DNA of 13,473 nt from an uncultured Pirellulaceae bacterium (GTDB taxonomy: Bacteria; Planctomycetota; Planctomycetia; Pirellulales; Pirellulaceae): positions 1 to 13,473 of the forward strand of contig CAMYKF010000450.1 of assembly GCA_947258905.1 (NCBI GenBank), read 5' to 3'. Under the pieces are notes generated by a model that was given only the letters and a program-made list of their open reading frames with translations, was not told the origin of the DNA and made no database searches. Positions 5,685 through 13,473 of the stretch are shown piece by piece. A program made the position numbers and the translations under genes. Positions within the stretch are counted from its first letter, which is position 1; each line of letters opens with the position of its first letter.

Positions 5685-7337
5685 TCATTCCTGGACGGGG
5701 CGACACCAGCCGATGCGGAATTTGTGGCCACACTTCTTGCAACGCACCTTCCGGCCCAGCAATTTGCTCTCAATCTCGATCTCGATTTCGCAACTTGGAC
5801 AGCAGGTCGCAAATTCCCTGCTTGCCAGCAGGCCTTCCTCCAGCAACTCATCCGGAAGGTCCTCGAACTGGATGTCCTCGTGTTCAAATCGTGTTAGCAA
5901 ACCGCGTGTTAGTTTGGGTGCATCGACCACCCGGTTGGCCAGACGTCGAATGGCCCGCTCGAACAGGTTGCGAGCGAGCCGTCCGTTGCCAAAGGTCTCG
6001 TCACGCCGCTGGTGCAGCCACTGAAAACCCGTCTGCAGCTTGGCCCGCGTCACCCCCGACATCTTGTACTGGTTGGACCGACACATCAGCTCGAAGATCT
6101 CGGCCAGTTCCAGCGGAGAGAAATCATCAAAGGTAATATGATGTGTGAACCGCGATAAAAGACCGGGATTGGAATGCAGCAGGCGTTCCATCTCCCGCGG
6201 ATACCCCGCCAGGATCACAATCAGACGGGTTCGATCATCCTCCATCCGTTTCAACAGCTTTTGTACGGCCTCATGCCCGAAAGGATCTTCGTTGTCCGCG
6301 GTAATCAGGCTGTAGGCCTCGTCGATAAACAGCACACCATCGAGAGCCTTGTCAATAATCCTGTCAGTTTTGGTGGCCGTTTGCCCCGCGTACTCGGCTA
6401 CCAGTCCGGCGCGATCCGTTTCGATCAAGTGACCTTTCTGCAGAATCCCCAGCGCTGCGTACACCTCGCCCAGAATCCTGGCCACAGTCGTCTTGCCGGT
6501 CCCGGGATTTCCCCCGAACACCATGTGCAGGCTGATGTCGGTTTGCGGCAGACCCAGCTCGCGGCGATGCCTTTGCACTTTTAGAAAGTTGATCAGCGTG
6601 CGAACTTCCTGCTTGACGCGATCCAGTCCAATCAGCCGGTCGAGCTTGCCCAGGGCGGTTTCCAGATCGGGTTTCTCTGCGGGAGTTCTTGTGCGTAGCA
6701 GTTCGGCCTGGTCTTCGCCCGCCACGACGGACGTCAACTCGTCAACCGACGCCAGTTCATCTTCCTTGATCTGAACCTGACAGGGCTGGCCATTGGCGGA
6801 TTTTTTCGGCGGCGGTCGCCGATGCAGGTAATCGATGATTTCATGTTGCAACTGTTTCAGCTCGTCCATCTCCAGCGACGTCGCATGCCCGTCCGCCTTG
6901 GCAATCAGGTTGCCGATACGAATCAGCGAGGTTTCCAGTTCCGGAATGCGATCCCGCAGCGGTTCAATTTCCGCAAACGGACGAACCAGACTGGTCCATT
7001 TGACGTGTTGCGACTGGTTTTCAATATGCCGGATGGAATCGCGGATTTCCGGTGGCCGCATGCGGCGTCGCCACAGGTGATAAAACAGCACCCCCGCCAG
7101 ATGCTCCTCGCTCTCGGACCAGTGATGGCCCGCGCCGCCTACTGCAACAAACAGCTTGATCAGCAACCCGCGATGCAGATCATCCATCATGTCGACAAAT
7201 TCGTCCGCCGGTGTGTCGAGCAAATGTGGGTGATGTTCCACGACGGAATGAGCACTCTCCAGGTACACGCGCCGACATTCCTTGAGCATTTCGTTGAAGT
7301 CATTCAACAGGATCAGGAAGTCGGGAGTGGGCTTCAT
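5685..7337 (-). CDS. CbbX/SpoVK-type AAA+ ATPase with C-terminal zinc ribbon
   Basis: From ATG 7337 the protein has 550 residues. The N-terminal 170 residues are mostly helical; the part around 140-170 (IGNLIAKADGHATSLEMDEL) resembles a TerB-like helical domain. A charged linker leads to one AAA+ module of the CbxX/CfxQ (SpoVK, EccA-like) type. Walker A is GGNPGTGKTT at 275-284, Walker B is VLFIDEAYSL at 335-344, and the arginine-finger region is NPGLLSRF at 390-397. The last 40 residues hold CPSC (513-516) and CKKC (533-536) around a GRKV turn, a four-cysteine ribbon like the MJ0042 type. Such ATPases remodel proteins (CbbX reactivates Rubisco), but no Rubisco or secretion genes are visible, so the target is unknown. 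A longer start at 7430 is rejected: it would overlap the preceding gene by 53 bases and adds an Arg/Ser/Cys-rich segment that looks untranslated. Confidence 0.85.
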   Translation of the reverse strand: MKPTPDFLILLNDFNEMLKECRRVYLESAHSVVEHHPHLLDTPADEFVDMMDDLHRGLLIKLFVAVGGAGHHWSESEEHLAGVLFYHLWRRRMRPPEIRDSIRHIENQSQHVKWTSLVRPFAEIEPLRDRIPELETSLIRIGNLIAKADGHATSLEMDELKQLQHEIIDYLHRRPPPKKSANGQPCQVQIKEDELASVDELTSVVAGEDQAELLRTRTPAEKPDLETALGKLDRLIGLDRVKQEVRTLINFLKVQRHRRELGLPQTDISLHMVFGGNPGTGKTTVARILGEVYAALGILQKGHLIETDRAGLVAEYAGQTATKTDRIIDKALDGVLFIDEAYSLITADNEDPFGHEAVQKLLKRMEDDRTRLIVILAGYPREMERLLHSNPGLLSRFTHHITFDDFSPLELAEIFELMCRSNQYKMSGVTRAKLQTGFQWLHQRRDETFGNGRLARNLFERAIRRLANRVVDAPKLTRGLLTRFEHEDIQFEDLPDELLEEGLLASREFATCCPSCEIEIEIESKLLGRKVRCKKCGHKFRIGWCRPVQE

Positions 7338-7377
7338 TCCGGCGAACTCGATTCCTGGCACGGGGACGGCAATGCGA

Positions 7378-9435
7378 TCAAGGGATGATCTCCAGCTGCA
7401 CCGGCAAGCTGGCGACTTGCCGTTGATCATCCAATTTTACTACAGCTCGCAAGGTCGTTGGGCCCTGTCCCAGCTGTTCACAGTCGATCCGCAATTGTCC
7501 TTCGCGACCCTCGATTCGGGCGACGACGCGAGAGTTCTGAACAATCTCGATCGACTCGCCACACGTGGCGGCGACGTTGATCAGCAAGGTGCGGCCAAGC
7601 TGGTAGGCACCATTGCCTTCGATGTCCAGCTGCACGCTGTCTCCCTGGTTATCGACATGAAATCCCAGGCTCTGGTGAAACCGCGTGCCTATCGGAGTGG
7701 CGTCCACGGCCACCAGTCGCAATTGATGGAATCCATCGGTCATCCGGGAAGAGTCAAACTTGATCGTTCGGCTGGGTGGAGCTACCGCCCGCCTGACTCC
7801 GTCCACAAACAACTCAAACCGGGAAATCGGCGGGCTGTCCTCATCGGGTGTCAAAGTCAGCTCAATCTCGCCTTGCACCGTCTGGTCGTCCGGCAGCCCG
7901 GCAATCTCGAATCGGGGGGGCACGGCCCACGGGCGGCACAACGGATCACCGACGATCAGCAATTGAAAGGGACCGGCCACCGATTGATAAAACGCTTCGG
8001 CCAGACTGCAGCCGCGGGTGTAATGCACATGCAACATCGCCTCGGGAAATTTCTGCGGCACCGAAAGCGGCTCGACCACCGTGCCGCTGGCTCCCGCCGC
8101 ACCGGCCGCGATGAAGTTCGTCAATGGAGTCTGTGACGCGTTGGCACGCATCACGCCGCCGTAACTGGTCAGGTTGTCACAGATGGCACCGGGCAAAAAA
8201 CGGTTGCCCGAGTCATCCCAGTTAACCGCCGCAGCGCCGATCGTTGCGCCCAGCACGTCAGTGCGGCCGGCCGGCAAAACGCTGTTAATCTCCTGTGCGC
8301 CAAACCCCATTCCCTCGAGTTCGCTGATGGCACGCGCGAACTGGCCGCGTCGGGTACGTGTTCGCACGTCGGATGTTCGCGTGAAATAGAAAGTGCCCTG
8401 TGGCTGCGTAAAATCCGCGGCCACGCTGGTGGCAATCTGGTCCAAAGCCTGCTGCAGCGTTGTGCCGCGACCACGAGTCACCGCCAGCACCGTCGACAAT
8501 ACAAAGCGCTTGCCCTGGGAAGGATCGCCATTGGGCCAGCCATTGACGGACCACACCTGCTGGTTGCTGAAACCGCGAGTTGGCAGGTCGCCAAACAATT
8601 TGTTGGGAGCCCGCTCGATGATTTCGCTGAAACGCGGGTCATCGTGCAGGTTATCCAGCGTCTCGTCGTTTTTTGTGAAAGTCCGATAACACCAGCCGGT
8701 CGCCACACAAAGATTCAACTGACGCAGAGCGAGATCAGTCTTTTCCTCACCGGCCAGAGCACGTACCAGCCAGTAACGCGCGGCAACCTGTCCGGGATGC
8801 TGTTGCACGATTTCGGCCAGCTGGCTCCGGGCCTGTCGATAGTCGCCTGACTGGCAGGACTCAATGGCGGCCTGAAACTTCTCCTGCAGCTCCCCGACAA
8901 ACGGCCGATCAAGAAAATCGCGGACGACGCGTCGTTTGTACCAGTTGGCGTCCAGAAACATAAAGGATGCCGAGTCCTGGCTGACTTCCCCGTAAAAATA
9001 CGTGAGGGCGTTAATCGAGGCGCGGGGACCGAACAACCGGCGATCCAGATCGGTACGATGTTCGGTCAGCTGTTCCAGGTGATTGGAGATTTCGACCGCC
9101 GTGGGAAACCCGGCCGAGTAGACGATGTAATCGATTTGCTGGCCCAGTTTCCGTTCTTCAATCGCCTCGAGTACCGGGTGCAACACATGCTCGCGAAACG
9201 CCCCAACCCCGCAGGCCTGAGCATCGGGGACCCGGTCCAGGTACACCACATTTTGCGGCGGGATGTCACGCAAGTGGACGAACGTATTGGCCACGGCCAG
9301 CGAATCGGGCGAGTTCACATTGACCACCACCAGCACATTCTCGGGCCCGCCACCGGCAAGCACGGGTGCGTTGGACAAACCGGCCAGCAGCATTGCGATG
9401 GGGGCCAGCAGGCGGCGCAGGGCAAGGAGCATCAT
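7378..9435 (-). CDS. Secreted TIGR03790-family protein with TPR-like insert
   Basis: The 685-residue product starts with a signal peptide (about 1-28, ending PVLAGGG). Residues 31-70 (ENVLVVVNVNSPDSLAVANT, then RDIPPQNVVYLD) are the hallmark of the uncharacterised TIGR03790 family. The core continues with DYIVYSAGFPTAV (102-114) and later GASGTVVEPLS (448-458), then FQLLIVGDPLCRPW (490-503). The VGDPxxRP ending recalls peptidase C25/gingipain-like folds, but no catalytic pair can be assigned. Residues 180-275 form a helical insert with a TPR-like pattern (AAIESCQSGDYRQARSQLAE, then VAARYWLVRALAGEEKTDLAL). The last 170 residues look like one or two Ig-like beta domains. It is first in the minus-strand operon; the next start lies 40 bases after its stop. 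The start is the first of two adjacent ATGs, without a clear Shine-Dalgarno site. Function is unknown. Confidence 0.8.
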   Translation of the reverse strand: MMLLALRRLLAPIAMLLAGLSNAPVLAGGGPENVLVVVNVNSPDSLAVANTFVHLRDIPPQNVVYLDRVPDAQACGVGAFREHVLHPVLEAIEERKLGQQIDYIVYSAGFPTAVEISNHLEQLTEHRTDLDRRLFGPRASINALTYFYGEVSQDSASFMFLDANWYKRRVVRDFLDRPFVGELQEKFQAAIESCQSGDYRQARSQLAEIVQQHPGQVAARYWLVRALAGEEKTDLALRQLNLCVATGWCYRTFTKNDETLDNLHDDPRFSEIIERAPNKLFGDLPTRGFSNQQVWSVNGWPNGDPSQGKRFVLSTVLAVTRGRGTTLQQALDQIATSVAADFTQPQGTFYFTRTSDVRTRTRRGQFARAISELEGMGFGAQEINSVLPAGRTDVLGATIGAAAVNWDDSGNRFLPGAICDNLTSYGGVMRANASQTPLTNFIAAGAAGASGTVVEPLSVPQKFPEAMLHVHYTRGCSLAEAFYQSVAGPFQLLIVGDPLCRPWAVPPRFEIAGLPDDQTVQGEIELTLTPDEDSPPISRFELFVDGVRRAVAPPSRTIKFDSSRMTDGFHQLRLVAVDATPIGTRFHQSLGFHVDNQGDSVQLDIEGNGAYQLGRTLLINVAATCGESIEIVQNSRVVARIEGREGQLRIDCEQLGQGPTTLRAVVKLDDQRQVASLPVQLEIIP

Positions 9436-9459
9436 GGCAACTCGACGGGGCAGTTACGA

Positions 9460-9488
9460 TTGTCGGTCAATATTGCTGAGTCTATCAG
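9460..9488 (+). promoter_or_regulatory. Possible promoter for cardiolipin synthase
   Basis: TTGTCG (9460-9465) and TATCAG (9483-9488) are spaced by 17 bases, each matching the sigma70 consensus at 4 of 6 positions. The leader to ATG 9615 would be about 120 bases. The region is divergent, so a minus-strand promoter for the TIGR03790 gene must also lie here, but no convincing boxes were found for it. Confidence 0.3.
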
Positions 9489-9614
9489 GTTTTGGGTCAA
9501 ACTGTTTTCAAGTGTCGACGTGTTTTGTCTCAACGGGTCAAATGTTACACTCGCAGCGAATTTCTCCGGCCGATTGGCAGGCCGGCACACGCTCCTCGTG
9601 GCAACAGCAGTTCG

Positions 9615-11045
9615 ATGCAAGGTTGGGCGCTTTTTGGAATCCTGTTTTCGGTATTCGAGGTGCTGGGAGTCATCTCGGCGATCGCGGCGGTGATGTATGC
9701 GCGGACGTCGCAAGGCGCGATTGCATGGGTAGCAGTGCTGCTGACCATACCGATGTTCTCCGTGCCGCTGTACTGGATTTTTGGTCGCAGCAAGTTCAAT
9801 GGCGAAGTGAGTTTGCGGCGGTCACGTGACGAAAGAGTCCAGACCGGGATTGCCGAACTGCGAAAACGAACGGAGCCCTGGCGACTGCAGCTGGCGGATC
9901 AACTCGGCAACGCGCGTGTGCTGGAGAATCTCGTCAACATGTCGTTTTACCGCGGTAACGATTGCCAGCTGTTAATTGATGGCCCGGATACGTTTGCAGC
10001 CATATTCGACGCCATCGACCGGGCCCGGGAATATGTGCTGGCCGAATTCTTCATCGTGCACGATGATCAGTTGGGGCGTGAGTTTTTGGAGAAACTGACC
10101 AGCGCAGCGCGTCGCGGTTGCCAGGTATTCTTGCTGTACGACGACGTCGGCTCGCAAAAGATGACCCGCGCCTACCGCAATGACTTGCAGGCCGCGGGTG
10201 TGCAGGTCAGCGGAATGAAGACCACCAAGGGCTGGAGCAACCGTTTTCAGCTGAACTTTCGCAATCACCGCAAGATCGTGGTGGTCGACGGGTGTGAGTG
10301 CTATATCGGTGGTCACAATGTCGGCGACGAGTATGTCCATCGCAGCAAGAAACTGACCCCGTGGCGTGATACGCACATCAAGTTTGAAGGGCCGGCGATC
10401 GTGCCGGCCCAGGTCTGCTTTGTCGAGGACTGGCACTGGGCCACGGGTGAGATTCCACAGGTTCCGTGGGAGCCACAAGCGGCAAAAAATGGCGCGGACA
10501 AAACCATGTTTGTGTTACCCAGTGGTCCCGACGACCAGTACGAAACCTGCGGCCTGTTCTTTACGCATCTGATCAATGCCGCAAAGAAACGGCTATGGAT
10601 CGCCAGTCCCTATTTCGTGCCCGATGAAGGCATCATCACAGCCCTGCAGCTGGCAGCCATGCGGGGCGTGGACGTGCGGATCATGATCCCCGGGTTGCCT
10701 GACAAATGGCTGGTCAAGCGGGCCGCCATGGCCTATGTGCCGCTGGTCGCCGAAGCCGGGATCAGGATGTATGAATACGGACGCGGATTCCTGCATCAAA
10801 AAGCCGCGCTGATTGATGACACCATCTCCCTGATCGGCACCGCCAATTTCGACAACCGCTCGTTCCGGCTGAATTTCGAAATCTCGGTCGTCACCATTGA
10901 CGAAGAGTTCGCGAGACAGACCGAGGCCATGCTGCAAAGGGACTTCGACGATTCCCACTGGATCGATCCCGAGGAATTCGCGCAGCGATCCCTGTGGTTT
11001 CGGGCCAGCAGCCGCGTGGCGCGGCTGTTCTCTCCGATTCTCTAG
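9615..11045 (+). CDS. cls: Cardiolipin synthase (PLD superfamily)
   Basis: The 476-residue protein makes cardiolipin at the cytoplasmic membrane by joining two phosphatidylglycerols (known for the family). Two N-terminal hydrophobic segments (4-27 and 36-57, ending PLYWIFGR) are the usual PLDc_N membrane anchor. Two complete HKD motifs are present: HRKIVVVD (H218, K220, D225), followed by GGHNVGDEY, and HQKAALID (H394, K396, D401), followed by GTANFDNRS. SPYFVPDEGI (331-340) and the length are typical of bacterial Cls/ClsA. ATG 9615 was chosen because the frame opened at 9492 adds 41 basic, low-complexity residues ahead of the membrane anchor that do not fit the family. The gene diverges from the TIGR03790 operon and converges with the HdeD-like gene, 61 bases away. 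Confidence 0.92.
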   Translation: MQGWALFGILFSVFEVLGVISAIAAVMYARTSQGAIAWVAVLLTIPMFSVPLYWIFGRSKFNGEVSLRRSRDERVQTGIAELRKRTEPWRLQLADQLGNARVLENLVNMSFYRGNDCQLLIDGPDTFAAIFDAIDRAREYVLAEFFIVHDDQLGREFLEKLTSAARRGCQVFLLYDDVGSQKMTRAYRNDLQAAGVQVSGMKTTKGWSNRFQLNFRNHRKIVVVDGCECYIGGHNVGDEYVHRSKKLTPWRDTHIKFEGPAIVPAQVCFVEDWHWATGEIPQVPWEPQAAKNGADKTMFVLPSGPDDQYETCGLFFTHLINAAKKRLWIASPYFVPDEGIITALQLAAMRGVDVRIMIPGLPDKWLVKRAAMAYVPLVAEAGIRMYEYGRGFLHQKAALIDDTISLIGTANFDNRSFRLNFEISVVTIDEEFARQTEAMLQRDFDDSHWIDPEEFAQRSLWFRASSRVARLFSPIL

Positions 11046-11106
11046 CCGGTTGGACAGGCGCGCCGGGGGATCTCCCAATTAAGGCACAAAGCCTGGCGAG
11101 CAAAGG

Positions 11107-11721
11107 CTATTCTTCTTCGTCCTCTTCCTCGTCGACGGGCAGATCCTTGATGTTCAGGCCCAGCATCGTCCAGTACCAGCCGTTGGCAATCAGTTCCACC
11201 GCGACCAGAAGTCCAATGACCCATTCCTGACTGGATTCATGCGTCTTGAAAATGATGACGCCAACCATGGTGGTCAATACGCCAGCCAGCAAGGCCCAGC
11301 CCCAGCCCGGGAAGCGCAGCGACAGAGATACCACAATTCGAAAGACACCAATCACTACGAAGAACGCGGCGATAAGCAGCGTCATGACGGAAATGGCATC
11401 GGACGGGCAATCGAGAATCGCAAATCCCAACACCGCATAGAAAATACCTACCAGCATTTGCAGGAAAAAGCCGCTCCAGTGACCGGACCAGAAAGCACCA
11501 ATAATCGTGGCCACGCCGGCCACAATCAAAGCAGCACCAATGGCTACCGTGAACGTGATAGCGCCAAACATCGGATAAACGATGACGAATGCACCACAGA
11601 GAATCAGCAGCAACCCCAGAACGAGGAACAACCACCAGTCGTCGCGTAGTTCCTGCATTTCGTGTCGAATCTCGTCGGCAATATCTTCCACGGTGGTGTC
11701 GGCAGCCCTTTTCGCATTCAT
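11107..11721 (-). CDS. HdeD/DUF308-family membrane protein
   Basis: The 204-residue protein has about six hydrophobic helices between residues 30 and 185, built as repeated helix pairs (LFLVLGLLLILCGAFVIVYP, and similar segments at 87-104 and 112-132). This is the pattern of HdeD/DUF308 proteins; HdeD itself is linked to acid resistance in E. coli, but the role here is not known. The N-terminus is charged and helical (RAADTTVEDIADEIRHEMQE). The C-terminus ends in a strongly acidic tail (DEEEDEEE). ATG 11721 has GGGGAG eight bases upstream; the longer start at 11805 would add an atypical segment before this site. It converges with cls and is likely a single-gene unit. Confidence 0.82.
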   Translation of the reverse strand: MNAKRAADTTVEDIADEIRHEMQELRDDWWLFLVLGLLLILCGAFVIVYPMFGAITFTVAIGAALIVAGVATIIGAFWSGHWSGFFLQMLVGIFYAVLGFAILDCPSDAISVMTLLIAAFFVVIGVFRIVVSLSLRFPGWGWALLAGVLTTMVGVIIFKTHESSQEWVIGLLVAVELIANGWYWTMLGLNIKDLPVDEEEDEEE

Positions 11722-11772
11722 GTGATATCTCCCCTGACAGATGGCGTAAGTCCGGATGTTGTTGGTTGGTAA

Positions 11773-11786
11773 GGCAACCGGTTGCC
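11773..11786. repeat. 14-base palindrome in the HdeD-like gene leader
   Basis: GGCAACCGGTTGCC is a perfect 14-base palindrome lying 52 bases upstream of the HdeD-like start codon, within the 221-base gap after the ketoacyl synthase stop. It could be an operator or a small hairpin in the leader. A -10-like TAAAAT lies further upstream on the minus strand, around 11829-11834, without a good -35. Confidence 0.35.
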
Positions 11787-11942
11787 GCCCGTTTCGGGGT
11801 GACATCCGGAATTGCAGAGCCCCGGTATTTTAGTCTCGGGGAATCACGGATGCATTGTCCGGATCGGCAAAAAGTGCGTAGCGAACGAATATTCGGTCGC
11901 CGGCAGGGAGAAGGAGATCGCCACAGAGCGAGCTGGCAGACG

Positions 11943-13028
11943 TCAGGCGGCGGTTTTTGCGTGAATTGCCGTGCTGCGAAGGAGAATACAACCGCAGGAA
12001 ACTTCGTTCTTGCCCGGCGCACCGACGGCGGCGACCGGACACAGGATGTTGCCGCGCAAGCGATCCCATTGGTGCTTGAGGGTAAAGGGTACAGAACCGG
12101 AGCTGACATTGCCCACCTCGCGAGTCATCCCGTTGATGACTTCGGCTTCGAATCCGGCCTGTTCCAGTTTCATGCCGGCCAATCTGACGATCGCTGCGCC
12201 AGCCTGATGGGGAACGACAAACTGCACATCATTCGGGGCAAGTTTGTTGGCCTCGGCCAGCTCCGCCGCTGCCTGGGCCATGGCCCGGGGTGCAATGTCG
12301 GCAATGCCCATGCCGTCCATCGAGAAGACAACGCGTTCCGTTTCCGTTTGGCGGCCTCCGCCGGGGACAGGCACCAGTACGTCCTTGCGGTTTTCAAAAT
12401 CAAAGAAGGGCCGTTGCGTCGGTACTTTTCCAAATTGCGAATCGATCAACTCGAAATGCACGGGATACTTTTTACTGTCGCCGCGTGAGACAAGGGTCGC
12501 GGTCGCCATGTCCCCAAACAACCCGCCGGTTTGCTGACAGCCAAAATCGGTGATGCGACTGATCCGCGAAGACGTAATGACCAGGATAAACTCGTCCTGT
12601 TGCAATTCCAGACTGGGCTGGACCTTGTGCAGCACAATCGACATGGCCCGCGCGTATCCGCTGCAAAAGGCGTTGTTGGCCAGAATCACACGCGGCGACA
12701 TGGGCAACTCGTCTACCACGCGGTGTGCGGCGCGGAACAACTTTTCCTGCCGGGCCCGTGGTCCGTCCATCAACTTGCGCGCGGCACACATGGGAACAAA
12801 GGAAGGCGAGACGAACACAACCGCAGCACAATCGCCCGGATCGCAGCCGGTTTCCGCGGCCAGGTTTTGCACGGCGCGTACGGCCAGCGCAACTTCGTCC
12901 TCTTCCGATATGGGACGTTTTTCGATGCCGGTGTGCTTTACGAATTTGCGTGACAACAGCGAGTCATACCACTCGTTGGGCAACACCCAATCCGGCTGAT
13001 ACGCTGCAATCGCGGATATTCCGAGCAT
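11943..13028 (-). CDS. FabH-like 3-oxoacyl-ACP synthase III family protein
   Basis: From ATG 13028 the protein has 361 residues, close to the FabH/OleA-type thiolase-fold condensing enzymes. The start MLGISAIAAYQPDWVLPNE matches the family opening (G-x-G/A-x-Y-x-P-x-x-x-x-N), and KHTGIEKR (31-38) matches the substrate-pocket stretch. The catalytic triad is complete: C122 in NNAFCSGYA, H274 in VVPHQAGAA and N307 in REVGNVSSGSVP. GGLFGDMATATLV (168-180) fits the G-D-G/M-A-A region. It likely condenses an acyl-CoA with malonyl-ACP or a second acyl chain; the substrate is unknown and no acyl carrier gene is adjacent. The start at 13028 is chosen over 13118 because the intervening 30 codons use ATA, AGA, GTA and GGG unlike the gene body, and because GGGG lies near the -12 position. 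It diverges from the AI-2E-like gene. Confidence 0.85.
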   Translation of the reverse strand: MLGISAIAAYQPDWVLPNEWYDSLLSRKFVKHTGIEKRPISEEDEVALAVRAVQNLAAETGCDPGDCAAVVFVSPSFVPMCAARKLMDGPRARQEKLFRAAHRVVDELPMSPRVILANNAFCSGYARAMSIVLHKVQPSLELQQDEFILVITSSRISRITDFGCQQTGGLFGDMATATLVSRGDSKKYPVHFELIDSQFGKVPTQRPFFDFENRKDVLVPVPGGGRQTETERVVFSMDGMGIADIAPRAMAQAAAELAEANKLAPNDVQFVVPHQAGAAIVRLAGMKLEQAGFEAEVINGMTREVGNVSSGSVPFTLKHQWDRLRGNILCPVAAVGAPGKNEVSCGCILLRSTAIHAKTAA

Positions 13029-13253
13029 GGAATGCCCCGGTCTCCCCGAACATATGAACTGCGGTTGAACCTGACCGTCTGGAGTTGAAACGCTCGTGCC
13101 TGGTACTATTTGCAGCATAATTGGCCCGCCGGAAATTGCATCGTTTTTTGTATAAATCAGGGTGAGCCGGGAAGAAGGCTTTCTGGCGTGCCGGATCAGT
13201 CCCGGATATCCTGTTCGAAGCCACCGTGTCGAAATCAGCCTGCGGTACATCCC

Positions 13254-13473
13254 ATGCAAAAAACCCAAACGGTTTGCCTGGTCATTCTGGCCTCAATCGC
13301 TACGGGATTCAGCCTGTATTACCTGCAGTCAGTGCTGTTGCCGTTCGTCATCGCCGTGTTCGTGGTCATCGGTTGCCGGCCGATTCTGGACTACTTCGAA
13401 CGTCGTCTAAAGCTGCCGCGACTGGTGTCTTTCGGGGTTACGTTTCTCATCGGCGTGGCCGCTTTGGCCGCTT
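13254..13473 (+). CDS. AI-2E-family (PerM/DUF20) membrane protein, 5' part
   Basis: The frame from ATG 13254 stays open to the window end (73 codons seen), so the gene is truncated by the edge. The N-terminus MQKTQTVCLVILASIATGFS, then LYYLQSVLLPFVIAVFVVIGCRPILDYFERRL, is the characteristic opening of AI-2E/PerM-type proteins: a first helix, a short loop, a second helix, then a conserved P-x-x-x-x-x-E-R/K-R segment. A third hydrophobic segment begins at about residue 58 (LVSFGVTFLIGVAALAA). Family members are polytopic membrane proteins with roles ranging from autoinducer export to ion/proton antiport. No strong promoter is visible; a TATAAA at 13151-13156 lacks a matching -35. Confidence 0.8.
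   Translation, partial: MQKTQTVCLVILASIATGFSLYYLQSVLLPFVIAVFVVIGCRPILDYFERRLKLPRLVSFGVTFLIGVAALAA

Noticed and set aside
5432..6136. 234-codon plus-strand open frame
   Set aside because: Antisense to the DMT-like and AAA genes; composition typical of a GC-rich shadow frame.
7282..8136. 284-codon plus-strand open frame
   Set aside because: Antisense to the TIGR03790 gene and the start of the AAA gene, where clear homologous domains are encoded on the minus strand.
11237..12109. 290-codon minus-strand open frame
   Set aside because: It overlaps both the HdeD-like and FabH-like genes in another frame, and its Cys/Arg/Ser-rich composition is not protein-like.
11589..12488. 299-codon plus-strand open frame
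   Set aside because: Antisense shadow of the HdeD-like and FabH-like genes; no family motifs.
1..13473. CRISPR array, tRNA, rRNA, transposon or prophage genes
   Set aside because: No regularly spaced direct repeats, cloverleaf-like sequences, transposase motifs or phage genes were recognised by eye.

Overview
The window looks like chromosomal DNA from a planctomycete, most likely a Pirellula/Rhodopirellula-type lineage. This is inferred from gene content, not from a marker gene. The clues are a PQQ-type beta-propeller with the W-P-x-W-R-G-P motif, a TIGR03790-family secreted protein, a CbbX/SpoVK-type AAA ATPase with an MJ0042-like zinc ribbon, moderately high GC, and loosely packed genes with weak Shine-Dalgarno sites. 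No tRNA, rRNA, CRISPR array, transposase or phage gene was seen.

Left part (1-4576). A short plus-strand gene encodes a degenerate Nudix-like protein (12-476). It converges with a three-gene minus-strand cluster transcribed from about 4390 down to 649. The cluster encodes an exported cysteine-rich beta-propeller with an inserted coiled coil (4351-2741), an exported PhnD-like substrate-binding protein (2744-1803, overlapping the previous stop by 4 bases) and a PQQ-like beta-propeller (about 1806-649). The junction of the last two is the most striking point of the window. The propeller has no start codon ahead of its conserved N-terminus and no signal peptide. The binding-protein gene ends in a run of nine A's that contains the slippery heptamer A AAA AAG, one codon before its stop. 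A -1 shift there gives a continuous product of about 690-698 residues. A programmed frameshift, transcriptional slippage or a homopolymer sequencing error would each explain this.

Middle part (4577-9435). A second minus-strand operon encodes a TIGR03790-family secreted protein, an AAA+ ATPase with a C-terminal zinc ribbon, and a ten-helix transporter-like membrane protein built from two similar halves. The gaps are about 40 bases. Between the two operons lies a common-looking GC-rich intergenic repeat that folds as a plus-strand terminator.

Right part (9436-13473). A plus-strand cardiolipin synthase gene diverges from the second operon and converges with a minus-strand HdeD/DUF308-type membrane protein gene. 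A minus-strand FabH-like ketoacyl synthase gene follows. The start of a plus-strand AI-2E-family (PerM/DUF20) membrane protein gene diverges from it and runs off the window end. Several genes here concern the envelope (phospholipid synthesis, acyl condensation, membrane proteins), but no shared pathway can be shown from the sequence.
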